From Candidatus Parcubacteria bacterium (GTDB taxonomy: Bacteria > Patescibacteriota > Saccharimonadia > Saccharimonadales > UBA4665): a stretch of 64,000 nt of DNA. The stretch covers positions 310,001 through 374,000 of the forward strand of contig JAEYSX010000003.1 in assembly GCA_023434325.1 (NCBI GenBank). The letters are read 5' to 3'. Position 1 is the stretch's first letter. Every line of letters begins with the position of its first letter. Positions 9,640 to 18,444 of the stretch are shown piece by piece. Position numbers and translations under genes: made by a program. The notes under the pieces were generated by a model, which was given only the letters and a program-made list of their open reading frames with translations, did not search any database and had not been told where the DNA came from.

Positions 9640-9642
9640 GCT

Positions 9643-9670
9643 TTGTAAGCGACCGGTAAGCCAGTATAAT
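9643..9670 (+). promoter_or_regulatory. Promoter of the RND transporter gene
   Basis: TTGTAA (9643-9648), 16-nt spacer, TATAAT (9665-9670). It is followed by a leader of about 25 nt that contains a good SD (GGAGGGAG) before the ATG at 9700. Unlike most promoters here, this transcript has a leader. Confidence 0.6.
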
Positions 9671-9699
9671 ATTCCACGAATAGGGGTGGAGGGAGAACT

Positions 9700-12534
9700 A
9701 TGAAACATTCAGCTGAGAAACAGCCTAAACAGGGGCGTGCCTGGTTACCCAAACTGAGTTTGTGGACATTTACGCATTCTAGAACCGTAGCTTTAATTTG
9801 GCTTGCACTTGCCATTTTTGGTATTGCGAGTTACACCACGTTACTTAAGCGCGAGGGGTTTCCAAGTATCGAAGTACCGTTTTCGGTTGTAAACGGTACG
9901 TATTTTGTAAACGACCCCGCCAAGGTTGATGCCGAAATTGCAAAGCCGGTCGGTGAGATTATTTTGCAGGACGATCGTGTTTCGTCTGTGCAGACCACAT
10001 CGCGTGGCATGTTCTACAACGTGGTAGTGCAGTACAAAGAGGGCACAAGTGCAGATCGCGCCGGCGAAGAATTGCAGAAAAAGATCCAGGACGCCAAGGT
10101 TTTGCCAAGCCAAGCTACCATAGAATTCACCACGCCCAAGTTTGGCTTTACGCAGCGTGGCGATGACGCGGTGGTTTCGCTTTACGCCAAAGAGGGTGGC
10201 AAATCGACTGCCGACTTGGCTGCCGAGGGCGAGCGCTTAGCGGCCTTTATACGCGAGAGGAACCTGCCGACCGTAGGCGAGGTGTCACTGATCGATCCGT
10301 TTGTTGACGGCGTCGATCCTGCGACCGGCATCAGTGCTACGTCGCAAACGCTGTTTGACCGCTACGGCGAGCGCCAAGAAAACAAAAATGTGTTCTTTGA
10401 CTCGGTTGCGGTAGGCATCACGCAAAAGCAGGGCGCCGACGTTATAGAACTGGACGACCAGCTCCAAGCTGCCGTTACCGAATACAATAATCAGAACAAC
10501 ACCGGTTTTGAGGCGTCGCTCAGCGCCAGCTTTGCGCCAGAGATCAAATCCCAGATTGGTGAGCTGCAGCGTGCGCTGATCGAAGGTCTGCTCGCTGTAT
10601 TGATCGTAGGTTCGATTGTTATTGCCATTCGCGCGTCGATCATTACGGTGCTTGCGATGTTTACGGTCTTGGCGATTACGCTCGGTGTCTTGCTGGCGAT
10701 CGGTTACTCGCTTAACACCATTACGCTCTTCTCGTTGATCCTATGTCTGGCACTGATCGTTGACGACACTATCATTATGATCGAGGCGATTGACGCCCAA
10801 CGTCGCAGACGAAAAGACCCGAGTAAGACGGTCGAAGTCGCGACTCGCAAGATTAGCCGAGCCATGGTTGCCGCTACGTTTACAGCCGCACTCAGCTTTG
10901 CGCCACTGTTGTTTGTCGGTGGTATCCTGGGCGGATTTATTCGCGCCGTCCCGGTGACCGTTATCACAAGCCTGTTGGTCAGCTTGATTGTTGCGCTTAT
11001 ATTTATCCCTGTCTTTGCACGCTATCTATTGCTCGGCAAAAAGCAGATGGGTGCCGAGAACGTACACGAGCCGGCCGCCAAGGTCGAGGCTAAAATCGCC
11101 CACTTTATCAGCCGCCCGATGCTATGGGCACGCGGCTCGACAAAGCGCTTGTTTACCGTAGGTATGTGTGCCGTATTGGTAGGTACGTCGTTTATTGTTG
11201 CCAGCGGATTTATATTCCAAAAGGTAACATTCAACATTTTCCCTCCGACCAAGGACACCAATGGCTTGATCGTTAACCTGTCGTTCCCTCCCGGTGCAAC
11301 CGTAGAGGACGCAATGGCTGCCGCGCAAAAGTCGGACGAGATTGTGGCACAAGTCCTTGGCGAGAACTTTGAGTACGCCTCGTATTACGCGAGCGGTAAC
11401 GGTCAGCAGGCCTCCTTGGTTGTTCGAATCATTCCATACAACCAACGCGACGTACGCTCGCCAGAGCTGGTAGCGCAGCTACAGGATGCCTACAGTAACT
11501 TTAAGGACGCTTCTGTTGAGCTAGGGCAGCAGGATATCGGCCCGCCAAGCTCGCCGTTTGTAGTGCGCATCCAAACCGATGACCGCCAGGCAGCGCAACG
11601 ACTTGCCGTAGATATGCAAAAATTCTTGCAAGACAACGTTTTTGTCAGGCCTAGCGGCGAGGAAGCTCGCGTTGTATCATCGAGCGTCTCTGACCCCGGC
11701 AGCTATAACCGCGCAGATGGAAAATCCTACATGTCCGTAAGCGCAACATTCGACGGCGACGACACGACGACATTGGTAACGCTTGGCAAAACAGCTGTCG
11801 AGAAAGAGTTTACGCCCGAAAAGCTGGCGCAGTACGGCCTAAGCCAGGATGTCCTGCAATTTGACTTTGGCCAAGAGAGCGAAAACCAAGACTCGTTTAC
11901 AACCTTGCTCTACGCTTTCCCTGCGACGCTGTTTGTGATCTACCTGTTGCTTGCGCTTCAGTTCCGATCGCTGTCGCAGCCGCTCCTGATTTTCTTGGCA
12001 ATTCCATTTAGCTTGTTTGGTATCACGCTTGGCTTGTATCTTACGGACAACGCCTTTAGCTTCTTTGCGATGCTTGGGTTCTTTGCCCTTATCGGCCTCA
12101 GCCTCAAGAACACGATCTTGCTTACAGATTATGCCAACCAGCAGCGCCGTCTAGGTGTACCGGTTGTAGACGCGGCGGTAGAGGCGCTGGGCGAACGGTT
12201 CCGTCCGTTGGTCGCGACTAGCCTAACCGCAATTGTTTCGCTAACTCCATTGGCAATACTCAGCCCATTCTGGGAGGGCTTGGCAGTGGTGCTAATCTTT
12301 GGTCTGCTTTCTAGCACGCTGTTAGTAGTTTTGGTCTTCCCGTACTACTACCTTGGTGTCGAGTTCCTGCGTATGCGGGTCGGCCGAAAGTACGGCCTTA
12401 CCTGGTTCTTGCTTTCTGTCGCGCTGCTTGCAACGCTCGTGTCTGTTGGTCTGCCGCAGATAGCTCTATTGGCGCCAGTTGCCGTAGGTCTTGCCATGTG
12501 GTTGGCAGTCCGTCGCCGACATAAGAGGGTGTAG
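9700..12534 (+). CDS. RND-superfamily efflux transporter (AcrB-like permease)
   Basis: Proton-driven multidrug-type exporter of the inner membrane. The 944-residue chain has the two-fold RND repeat: a TM helix (about 25-45), a large extracytoplasmic domain, a TM block, and the same again. The conserved proton-relay Asp pair is present at Asp355-Asp356 (LIVDDTIIMIEAIDAQRRR). The second half has TM blocks around LLALQFRSLSQPLLIFLAIPF and PLVATSLTAIVSLTPLAIL. It is about 100 residues shorter than AcrB. No adaptor or outer-membrane channel gene is adjacent, consistent with a single-membrane cell. Likely MarR-controlled. Confidence 0.88.
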   Translation: MKHSAEKQPKQGRAWLPKLSLWTFTHSRTVALIWLALAIFGIASYTTLLKREGFPSIEVPFSVVNGTYFVNDPAKVDAEIAKPVGEIILQDDRVSSVQTTSRGMFYNVVVQYKEGTSADRAGEELQKKIQDAKVLPSQATIEFTTPKFGFTQRGDDAVVSLYAKEGGKSTADLAAEGERLAAFIRERNLPTVGEVSLIDPFVDGVDPATGISATSQTLFDRYGERQENKNVFFDSVAVGITQKQGADVIELDDQLQAAVTEYNNQNNTGFEASLSASFAPEIKSQIGELQRALIEGLLAVLIVGSIVIAIRASIITVLAMFTVLAITLGVLLAIGYSLNTITLFSLILCLALIVDDTIIMIEAIDAQRRRRKDPSKTVEVATRKISRAMVAATFTAALSFAPLLFVGGILGGFIRAVPVTVITSLLVSLIVALIFIPVFARYLLLGKKQMGAENVHEPAAKVEAKIAHFISRPMLWARGSTKRLFTVGMCAVLVGTSFIVASGFIFQKVTFNIFPPTKDTNGLIVNLSFPPGATVEDAMAAAQKSDEIVAQVLGENFEYASYYASGNGQQASLVVRIIPYNQRDVRSPELVAQLQDAYSNFKDASVELGQQDIGPPSSPFVVRIQTDDRQAAQRLAVDMQKFLQDNVFVRPSGEEARVVSSSVSDPGSYNRADGKSYMSVSATFDGDDTTTLVTLGKTAVEKEFTPEKLAQYGLSQDVLQFDFGQESENQDSFTTLLYAFPATLFVIYLLLALQFRSLSQPLLIFLAIPFSLFGITLGLYLTDNAFSFFAMLGFFALIGLSLKNTILLTDYANQQRRLGVPVVDAAVEALGERFRPLVATSLTAIVSLTPLAILSPFWEGLAVVLIFGLLSSTLLVVLVFPYYYLGVEFLRMRVGRKYGLTWFLLSVALLATLVSVGLPQIALLAPVAVGLAMWLAVRRRHKRV

Positions 12535-12545
12535 GTTAGTCCTCT

Positions 12546-13229
12546 CTATAAGGGGAGCGGCCTCAGTGGAGTACTTACAGACCCTTGTGTAGGGCTGACA
12601 GCATAGGCGGCTCCCTCCATACAAGCACCACCGAGGCACCACATGACATTATTTAGCGGTTCGCTGTTGAGACGTAATATGTCGTGATTGAGGTATGCAT
12701 CCGGTACGTTTTTTGCTGCTACCCATGTAATCGGGTTGTATGATGAGGTTCTCACGGGAAATGCGTTGACGTGTTCCTCTGAATCAAGTACGACTCTCCA
12801 GTGCGACATGTCTGTCAAATGGTCTTCTTCGGTATCTTTATCTGATACTATGCGGAGACTGCGACCTATGTAGTATGCCATAGCGGTGACGGCACCCTCG
12901 TTGAGTGCATCGGTGATGCCAACCTTACCGAGGGTGAATTCCAAGGCAGACGCGTCAGGGGATGTGGCATGTTCGCCGCGGCCTAAAGGCACGGGTTCAG
13001 TCGCCTCAGTCGGTACGTACAATCCAGACTCTGTGAGCTCGACTGCTGCACCGGTGAGTGTCCTATAGATCCTCTCCGCAAAACCTTTGGTTACGGAGCT
13101 GGCGGTGAGCAGGTGACGAGGTTCAAGTTTGTTCTTGCGGCGCACGGCAATGAGCGTTTTTTCGCCTGTTGGGTCAAACACGACGGCATTGACTACTGTA
13201 ACTGGATTATGAATGCTCTCGCCGGCCAT
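12546..13229 (-). CDS. Unknown protein, possibly a degenerate Nudix-like domain
   Basis: 227 residues without a family I can name. The N-terminal part (VVNAVVFDPTGEKTLIAVRRKNKLEPRH) reads like the first strands of a Nudix fold. Where the Nudix box should follow, the sequence is AERIYRTLTGAAVE, without the metal-binding glutamates. If the fold is Nudix, it is catalytically dead. No signal peptide or TM segment. It converges on the RND gene and is transcribed away from the tmRNA gene. Low confidence on fold, fair on being a real gene. Confidence 0.55.
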   Translation of the reverse strand: MAGESIHNPVTVVNAVVFDPTGEKTLIAVRRKNKLEPRHLLTASSVTKGFAERIYRTLTGAAVELTESGLYVPTEATEPVPLGRGEHATSPDASALEFTLGKVGITDALNEGAVTAMAYYIGRSLRIVSDKDTEEDHLTDMSHWRVVLDSEEHVNAFPVRTSSYNPITWVAAKNVPDAYLNHDILRLNSEPLNNVMWCLGGACMEGAAYAVSPTQGSVSTPLRPLPL

Positions 13230-13367
13230 ATTAGTACCATATATATCATGTTATTTAGGATTGGTAAAATACACACTCTAGATGGGAGTTGAACATTACG
13301 CCAGAAACAGGCCGTATCTTCTTTGCCGCGAGGACAGTAATCATTAGCGTATTAAGGCGGGGTGTGG

Positions 13368-13373
13368 TATAAT
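13368..13373 (+). promoter_or_regulatory. -10 box of the tmRNA gene
   Basis: A perfect TATAAT lies 8 nt upstream of the first G of the tmRNA acceptor stem. No convincing -35 hexamer is visible at 16-18 nt spacing. Confidence 0.6.
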
Positions 13374-13381
13374 AGTACTAC

Positions 13382-13791
13382 GGGGCTGAAATTATGCTCG
13401 ACGTTGGACTTTATCGGTTGAATCAGCAGGTCGCTTGTCAGCGTTATAGGCAAACCATTTTAGATGCAAAATCTGAATATCGCGAAAAGCTTGTAGCTGA
13501 AGTTCAGGGTCTCTTCGGAAGCCTTGCTCCAAAGCGCAGCGCATTCGCACTAGCCGCTTAGTTTATCTACCGGCCACGCCTGACGTGACGCCAGATAATG
13601 GCAGAGCGTGCTATATCATCTGGATGCTCGGATAGAGTTGTTCAATCTATCTGCTAAGACCAGAACTGCGAAGAGTGATATTTTGTTTGTTTAGCCATCA
13701 TTCTTCTAAGATTTTTAAACAAACTATACCTGTAGGATAGATCAACTAGGTAAACTGACGGACGCGGGGGCAGTACCCGCCAGCTCCTCCA
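13382..13791 (+). ncRNA. ssrA: tmRNA (SsrA)
   Basis: Rescues stalled ribosomes by tagging nascent chains. The 5' end GGGGCTG (13382-13388) pairs with 3' CAGCTCC (13781-13787), including the G3-U70 alanine identity pair, and CCA is encoded (13789-13791). The CTCGACG block typical of tmRNA 5' ends follows. Helix P2 can form between 13419-13431 and about 13728-13750. The tag frame probably resumes at GCA 13466, preceded by TTTAGAT (compare E. coli AATAGTC). It runs 31 codons and ends AFALAA-TAG at 13561. Oddities: T-loop GGCAGTA instead of TTCRANT, D-loop TATGCTCGACG instead of TGGATTCGACG, and discriminator U instead of A. Confidence 0.9.
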
Positions 13792-13795
13792 AAAG

Positions 13796-13823
13796 TACCT
13801 CACCATGCGGTGGGGTATTTTTT
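13796..13823 (+). terminator. Rho-independent terminator of tmRNA
   Basis: Nine-pair stem TACCTCACC / GGTGGGGTA with loop ATGC, followed by six T. It lies 4 nt after the tmRNA CCA and also separates it from the convergent SGNH gene. Confidence 0.9.
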
Positions 13824-13828
13824 ATAGG

Positions 13829-15187
13829 CTAGGGGTCGGCAATGATAGTATCGGCGATGGCCTTTTGGCCGGCAGCATTTGGGTGCAGAGGAGAGGAATC
13901 GTTGAGCCCTTGTACCCATGGGTCTGGCGAGCAGATGTCGTGGCTGGTAAAGTCTATCGGCACAAACGTTGCGAACGGCGCGCTGCGTCCGACATTTTGT
14001 AGCGTGTCGTTAAGCCTGGCTAGCTGGTCACTGACCCAAGCGATTTCGTCGGCAGTTACCCGTGATTGGCTGGCGGCGCAGTTTGCAGAGATCGGGTTGT
14101 AGTACCCGGTAATGATCGTCTTAGGCGGCGATCCTCCCGAGCGGTTTTTTATTTGCTCTAGCACGGCTTGGGTTTGTGCTTGTACGTTTGCGAGCGATGA
14201 CTCTACTGTGCGTTTATCCTGGGCTGTGCCACACGTACCCCTGGTGCACCTGATGAGAATAGAATCCCAGTGGAGATCGTTGGCGCCGGCCGTAATGGTG
14301 ATAAGTTGCGGCGTGCCAGCGACAAATGCGCTGTCGAGTTGGGCGGGCAGGCTCGTGCCCTTTATACGCTGCTTGGTAAGGAGGTTTTGCATGGTGGCGC
14401 CAGAGCAGGCGATATGAGCAACACTTAGGCCGCGCGCCTGTGCCACCATGTGTGGGTAGGCTTGGGCGCTGCGACCACATTCACTGTCTCCCGGATTTGG
14501 GCCAGTCGGCAGGCCCGTACCTGCGGCGGTAGAATCTCCGAGTGCGGCGTACCCAAAGGCGGGGGCGGTAGGCGTTACCGTCATAGGTACTTGTCCTGCG
14601 TGTGCGCTCGGACGCTTGTGCCCCGTTTTTGCGGGTTTATGCGGTTGCTTGGATTGTTTTTTGCCATGATAAGGCTTGGGTTTATGCTCTGGATGGTGTT
14701 TTTTAGGCTGAGCGGGCATTTGTGCTTGCGCCTGTTTGCTAGTGCAGCGAGCAGCGCTGCTGGCGCTTAGGTCAAGGCTCGCGCCGACGCACAATCCGGC
14801 CTCGATATTGGGCGGTCCGGTGGGTCGTGCCCGTTTTTGCGACTGCGCGTCTGCCTGTTTGCGCAAGCAGTTATTCGCGCTGGCGCGGCTAAAATCGAGA
14901 CTGGCTCCAATGCACAATCCGGCCTCGATGTTCGGCGGCGAGCTTGTGTCTTGCTTCCAGCCGGTGTCCGGGGCAGCTTGCGCGCGGCCACAGCTCCCTC
15001 CGCTTGTTGTGCCAAAGTCCCAGGCGCTGCCGCCAACGCACAGGTTTCTCCAGATATCGTCATCTGCGCTGTACTTGGTCCGACCACCATAGTCGGAGCT
15101 ATCCCCGCCAGAGCTGGCAAAGGCGGCTGGCGTTATTGATATAACTGCTAGCACTGCCAGAAGTGCCACAAAAATACGTTTACGCAT
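13829..15187 (-). CDS. Secreted SGNH/GDSL hydrolase with Cys-containing N-terminal repeats
   Basis: Probable extracellular esterase/lipase. A signal peptide (MRKRIFVALLAVLAVISITPAAFA) is followed by three copies of a ~40-residue unit with the pattern LC(V/I)G-S-x-D...C..(K/R)Q, two of them opening PNIEAGLC. A His/Lys/Pro-rich linker follows, then the hydrolase domain. Block I is GDSTAAGTG, block III TAGAND, and the C-terminal His is in SPLHPNAAG. The Asp of the usual DxxH triad is replaced by Ser, as in Streptomyces-type SGNH lipases that share the DPWVxGL neighbourhood. I choose ATG 15187, which has GGAGAG four nt upstream, over GTG 15199. Confidence 0.85.
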   Translation of the reverse strand: MRKRIFVALLAVLAVISITPAAFASSGGDSSDYGGRTKYSADDDIWRNLCVGGSAWDFGTTSGGSCGRAQAAPDTGWKQDTSSPPNIEAGLCIGASLDFSRASANNCLRKQADAQSQKRARPTGPPNIEAGLCVGASLDLSASSAARCTSKQAQAQMPAQPKKHHPEHKPKPYHGKKQSKQPHKPAKTGHKRPSAHAGQVPMTVTPTAPAFGYAALGDSTAAGTGLPTGPNPGDSECGRSAQAYPHMVAQARGLSVAHIACSGATMQNLLTKQRIKGTSLPAQLDSAFVAGTPQLITITAGANDLHWDSILIRCTRGTCGTAQDKRTVESSLANVQAQTQAVLEQIKNRSGGSPPKTIITGYYNPISANCAASQSRVTADEIAWVSDQLARLNDTLQNVGRSAPFATFVPIDFTSHDICSPDPWVQGLNDSSPLHPNAAGQKAIADTIIADP

Positions 15188-15312
15188 ATATCTCTCCACT
15201 CACCGCCTCAGTCTATAGTCGGCAGTGCGGCGGTGCCATAAGAAAGGTCACGCCCAAGGCGGGGCGCAGTTTGCAAACGTAAACATTTCATATCTGATAT
15301 TATGGGGATAAT

Positions 15313-15963
15313 ATGAGATTCATTAATATTGAATCGTTGGCAGAGAGATGGACGGTAGCCCACACGATTGCTGTGGCTGCGTGGGCGTTGGCTGTGCTGC
15401 TTGGACTTATGTTACTTGTGCGAGGTAACGCCAGCACCTATCCGGACGTTAGCAACCGCAAGGTGTACGCTGCCGAAAACGCAACCTTTAGCTACCCAGA
15501 GAACTGGACGATTAATAATTGTGACTCTGGCAAGCCATTTATAGAGTTGCCCGGAACGATCAGGTCGGACTATAAAAAGCGCGGGTACGAGCTTACGATG
15601 TACGGCACCGGCGCATACAACTGCATTAAGGATCGGCCGGAGCGGCTGGATATCTATACCGAGGAAATAAAGGCTGGCGGCACCCCATGTTCGCCTAGTT
15701 CGTCTACGCCGGGCGAGCGCCTCGAAAACGGACTGTATCTCCAGCTGCAAGAAGAAGGCGACGACATCCTGGCAGTGCACATTCGTCAAAACAGTTGCTA
15801 TGCGCCAAGCGACACATTGGTTCTTGGTTTCGGCTTTGTCGACCCAGAGAGTAAGCCGGGTGATTTAGCAGAGCACGGCGTGCCTCGAGTAAGCAAAGAA
15901 GACTTTTTGGCAAGCCGGCAATATAAGGATATTGTCGACCTCGCGCAGAGCATCAAGTATTGA
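15313..15963 (+). CDS. Membrane-anchored protein with PsbP-like segment
   Basis: 216 residues with one N-terminal membrane helix (about 16-38, HTIAVAAWALAVLLGLMLLV) and an extracytoplasmic domain. The stretch ENATFSYPENWTI resembles the start of PsbP-like domains. Four cysteines in the outer domain could form disulfides. TATTAT lies 9 nt before the ATG and no SD is visible. Stop is TGA. Function unknown. Confidence 0.65.
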   Translation: MRFINIESLAERWTVAHTIAVAAWALAVLLGLMLLVRGNASTYPDVSNRKVYAAENATFSYPENWTINNCDSGKPFIELPGTIRSDYKKRGYELTMYGTGAYNCIKDRPERLDIYTEEIKAGGTPCSPSSSTPGERLENGLYLQLQEEGDDILAVHIRQNSCYAPSDTLVLGFGFVDPESKPGDLAEHGVPRVSKEDFLASRQYKDIVDLAQSIKY

Positions 15964-16090
15964 TGTTAACAGAAAATTGTGCTATTATAAGGGTACAATT
16001 GTTTTTGATGAATCCCGAGTGTTTTACGTGCGATATTACTCCGGCTTCATAAGCAATAAGAGTAATACAACGTAAAATATAAAGGATTAT

Positions 16091-17311
16091 ATGCCATATA
16101 ACTCTCGTGTAGCTTCGCGCCGTTTTGGCGCTTCAACAGCTTATTCAAGTCGCCGCCCAAGTGGTGGCCGCAGACCACAACGTAAAAAAGGTTTGCAAAA
16201 AGATTATATTCACCCGTCGCGCTTTGTAAAGAAGGCCGTGCCTCGCGAAGAGGTTAAGTACGAGCCCGTACATACATTTAGTGACTTTAAGATGCACCCT
16301 ACGCTTGCTGTCAACATCGAGCGCAAGGGTATTCGTTTGCCGACCCCTATCCAAGACCGTGCGATTCCGCTTGGCCTAGAAGGCCGCGACATTATCGGTA
16401 TCGCCAGCACAGGCACCGGTAAGACTATTGCCTTTGGTATTCCGGTATTGCACCGACTAATCGAAAATCGAGACTCTAGCGCATTGGTTGTCGCACCAAC
16501 CCGCGAGCTTGCCCAGCAGATCGAGGAAGAGTTCCGCATTGTTGCTAAGGGTACCGGTCTACGCGGCGCCTTGTTAATTGGTGGTTCCAGCATGGGTGCG
16601 CAGCTGCGTGACTTGCGTTACGAACCGCAGATTGTTATCGGTACGCCAGGTCGTATTAAGGATCACATCGAGCGTGGAACGCTTGACTTGTCCTCGTTTG
16701 ACACTGCTGTACTCGACGAAGTAGACCGCATGCTTGACATGGGGTTTGTAGACGACGTTCGCACCATCTTGCAGGAGCTTAAGGACGAGCGCCAGTCGTT
16801 CTTCTTTTCGGCAACTATGGAGCGCAAGGTCCATGACCTGATCCATACATTTGCTAACGACCCGATGATGATCTCGGTATCGGCAGGTAATACTAGCGAT
16901 AACGTACACCAAGACATCATTTGCTACGAAACTGCAGACGACAAAATTGTTCAGTTGCAAAGCATTTTGACAAACGGTGATGTAACAAAGGTTATCGTGT
17001 TTGATGACACGCAACGTGCCGTAGAGCGTCTGGCCCGCGACCTAAAGGCTAAGGGCTTTAAGGCTGACGAACTGCATGGCGGCAAGACTCAGGGTCAACG
17101 CCAGCGCGCCCTAGAGAAGTTTAAGAAGGGCGGAGTTGACGTATTGGTAGCAACCGATGTCGCCGCTCGCGGTATCGATGTTGCTGACGTAAGCCACGTT
17201 ATCAACTACTCGACGCCTAAGGATTACGAGACGTACGTACACCGTATTGGCCGCGCAGGCCGCGCAGGCAAGATCGGTTACGCACTGACTTTTGTTACCG
17301 AAGGTATCTAG
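16091..17311 (+). CDS. DEAD-box ATP-dependent RNA helicase
   Basis: Two-domain RNA helicase of 406 residues with a basic Arg/Lys/Ser-rich N-terminal extension. Motifs in order: Q-motif region (TPIQDRAIPLGLEGRD), Walker A ASTGTGKT, PTRELAQQIEE, TPGR, Walker B DEVD (a DEAD variant), SAT (FFFSATMERK), VFDDTQRAVERLA, VATDVAARGIDV and HRIGRAGRAGK. It lacks a long C-terminal tail. The ATG has an AAAGGA SD. A leader of about 100 nt precedes it, unusual in this window and consistent with post-transcriptional (for example cold) control as in other DEAD-box genes, which is inference. Confidence 0.94.
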   Translation: MPYNSRVASRRFGASTAYSSRRPSGGRRPQRKKGLQKDYIHPSRFVKKAVPREEVKYEPVHTFSDFKMHPTLAVNIERKGIRLPTPIQDRAIPLGLEGRDIIGIASTGTGKTIAFGIPVLHRLIENRDSSALVVAPTRELAQQIEEEFRIVAKGTGLRGALLIGGSSMGAQLRDLRYEPQIVIGTPGRIKDHIERGTLDLSSFDTAVLDEVDRMLDMGFVDDVRTILQELKDERQSFFFSATMERKVHDLIHTFANDPMMISVSAGNTSDNVHQDIICYETADDKIVQLQSILTNGDVTKVIVFDDTQRAVERLARDLKAKGFKADELHGGKTQGQRQRALEKFKKGGVDVLVATDVAARGIDVADVSHVINYSTPKDYETYVHRIGRAGRAGKIGYALTFVTEGI

Positions 17312-17328
17312 TCGATCTAGCTAATAAC

Positions 17329-17359
17329 AAAACACGACGCGTTCCCGCGTCGTGTTTTT
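17329..17359. terminator. Bidirectional terminator between DEAD-box and LUD genes
   Basis: Perfect 11-pair stem AACACGACGCG / CGCGTCGTGTT with loop TTCC, A-rich on the left and T-rich on the right. It can end transcripts from both convergent genes. Confidence 0.92.
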
Positions 17360-17385
17360 GTGTACTGACGAAGTCTCGGGTTTGG

Positions 17386-17997
17386 CTAGAAGCCCAGAGC
17401 CTTCTTGACGATGATGACCGTAATGCGGCCCGGTGTAACTTCTTTGCTAAGTATAAATTTTTTACTTACATTCGTGTGGGTGCCGTATGCCTTAAGGGCC
17501 CGCGCATCCTCTAGTGGTACGACGTGCTCCTCGAGTCGCTGTTCTGCTTCGCTCAGGTCGGATACGATCTTTTGCGCCCCCGCGACCCAGATCACCTGGC
17601 CGGCTCCGTAGACGTATGCGGGTAGCTGGCTGCCTGTGTTTGATGCAACAAGTACCTCGCCGTCTTCGGTGATGGCGTGGACGCTGCCAACGATATAATC
17701 AGGAGCTGCGCCAAGTTTGCGTTGCTCGCGCTTTTTGCTTTCGTCGCCCCACATGGCGTTGAGCTTGTTGTGCACCGAGTCGTACTCGCCGGATTCGTTT
17801 ATTGCGGCATCTAGGCCAAGTGCGCGCAGTGTGTCCGAGGTCGCCGTCATTACCTCGGCACCTTTTGGTAAAAGCTCAAGAGCAGCGGCCTTGGCGGCGG
17901 CTTCGTCCTCGACGACCAGTACGGTCAGCCCCCTCTCTTCTAGGGCGTTCTTTGTTTTGGTGATTTGTTCGTCGCTTGCGACAACGTCGTAGGCCAT
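17386..17997 (-). CDS. LUD-domain protein (LutC-like)
   Basis: 203 residues. The LUD family includes LutC of the lactate-utilisation complex, but no LutA or LutB gene is nearby, so lactate use cannot be claimed. Seen: GAEVMTATSDTLRALG, GSVHAITEDGEVLVASNTGS and VIWVAGAQKIV, which is the standard LUD core. ATG 17997 is preferred because GGAGGA lies 6 nt upstream; the GTG at 18003 would abut the SD. It is divergent from an HxlR regulator, with two operator-like palindromes between them, so it is probably redox- or electrophile-regulated (inference). Confidence 0.82.
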   Translation of the reverse strand: MAYDVVASDEQITKTKNALEERGLTVLVVEDEAAAKAAALELLPKGAEVMTATSDTLRALGLDAAINESGEYDSVHNKLNAMWGDESKKREQRKLGAAPDYIVGSVHAITEDGEVLVASNTGSQLPAYVYGAGQVIWVAGAQKIVSDLSEAEQRLEEHVVPLEDARALKAYGTHTNVSKKFILSKEVTPGRITVIIVKKALGF

Positions 17998-18020
17998 ATG
18001 CACTCCTCCAAGGCTTTATG

Positions 18021-18076
18021 CTATACTTTGTATAGTAGTAATTCTAATAATATATCTAATACTATACAAAGTAAAG
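18021..18076. promoter_or_regulatory. Paired palindromic operators between LUD and HxlR genes
   Basis: The first site, CTATACTTTGTATAG (18021-18035), is a perfect 6-3-6 palindrome. The second, CTATACAAAGTAAAG (18062-18076), is its reverse complement with one mismatch. Centres are 41 bp apart, about four helical turns. The position between divergent genes, one of them an HxlR regulator, fits an HxlR operator pair controlling both. Confidence 0.7.
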
Positions 18077-18084
18077 TAAAAAAT

Positions 18085-18408
18085 ATGCATGAGGTAACAG
18101 AACCACGGGGCGGCTGCATTGCAGCGGCAGTCAGTATTCTTGGCGACAAATGGAGCGGATTTATTATCCGCGAGATGACCGGAGGACCGCGCAGGTTTGG
18201 TGCGCTGCAAGAAGCGGTGGTCGGCATAAGCCCGCGCACTTTGTCGCAGCGGCTCGATTCGCTCGAGGCGAGTGGAGTTATATCCAAAAAAGTCTACGCA
18301 GAGGCTCCTCCTCGCGTAGAATACGCGCTTACACCAAAGGGCGAGGACCTCATTCCTATCTTAGAATCCATGATTGCCTGGGGCGACAAATACTCCGAGC
18401 AAAGGTAA
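18085..18408 (+). CDS. HxlR-family winged-helix regulator
   Basis: 107 residues with the HxlR core: IAAAVSILGDKWSGFIIREM, FGALQEAVVGISPRTLSQRL, LEASGVISKKVY and the wing VEYALTPKGEDL. A single Cys near the N-terminus (GGCIAAAV) sits where redox- or aldehyde-sensing HxlR proteins carry their reactive cysteine. I choose ATG 18085, since upstream in-frame codons cross the operator region. Probably represses itself and the divergent LUD gene. Confidence 0.88.
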   Translation: MHEVTEPRGGCIAAAVSILGDKWSGFIIREMTGGPRRFGALQEAVVGISPRTLSQRLDSLEASGVISKKVYAEAPPRVEYALTPKGEDLIPILESMIAWGDKYSEQR

Positions 18409-18444
18409 AAGTTAATAATTACCACAAAAAAGCTTAAGTTTCGC

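Noticed and set aside
13394..13561. 55-codon ORF with a -10 box upstream
   Set aside because: It lies wholly within the tmRNA; only its 3' part (from about 13466) is the tag-encoding frame.
14450..15139. Plus-strand ORFs of 100-118 codons
   Set aside because: They are antisense shadows of the SGNH hydrolase repeats, which have a clear signal peptide and catalytic motifs.
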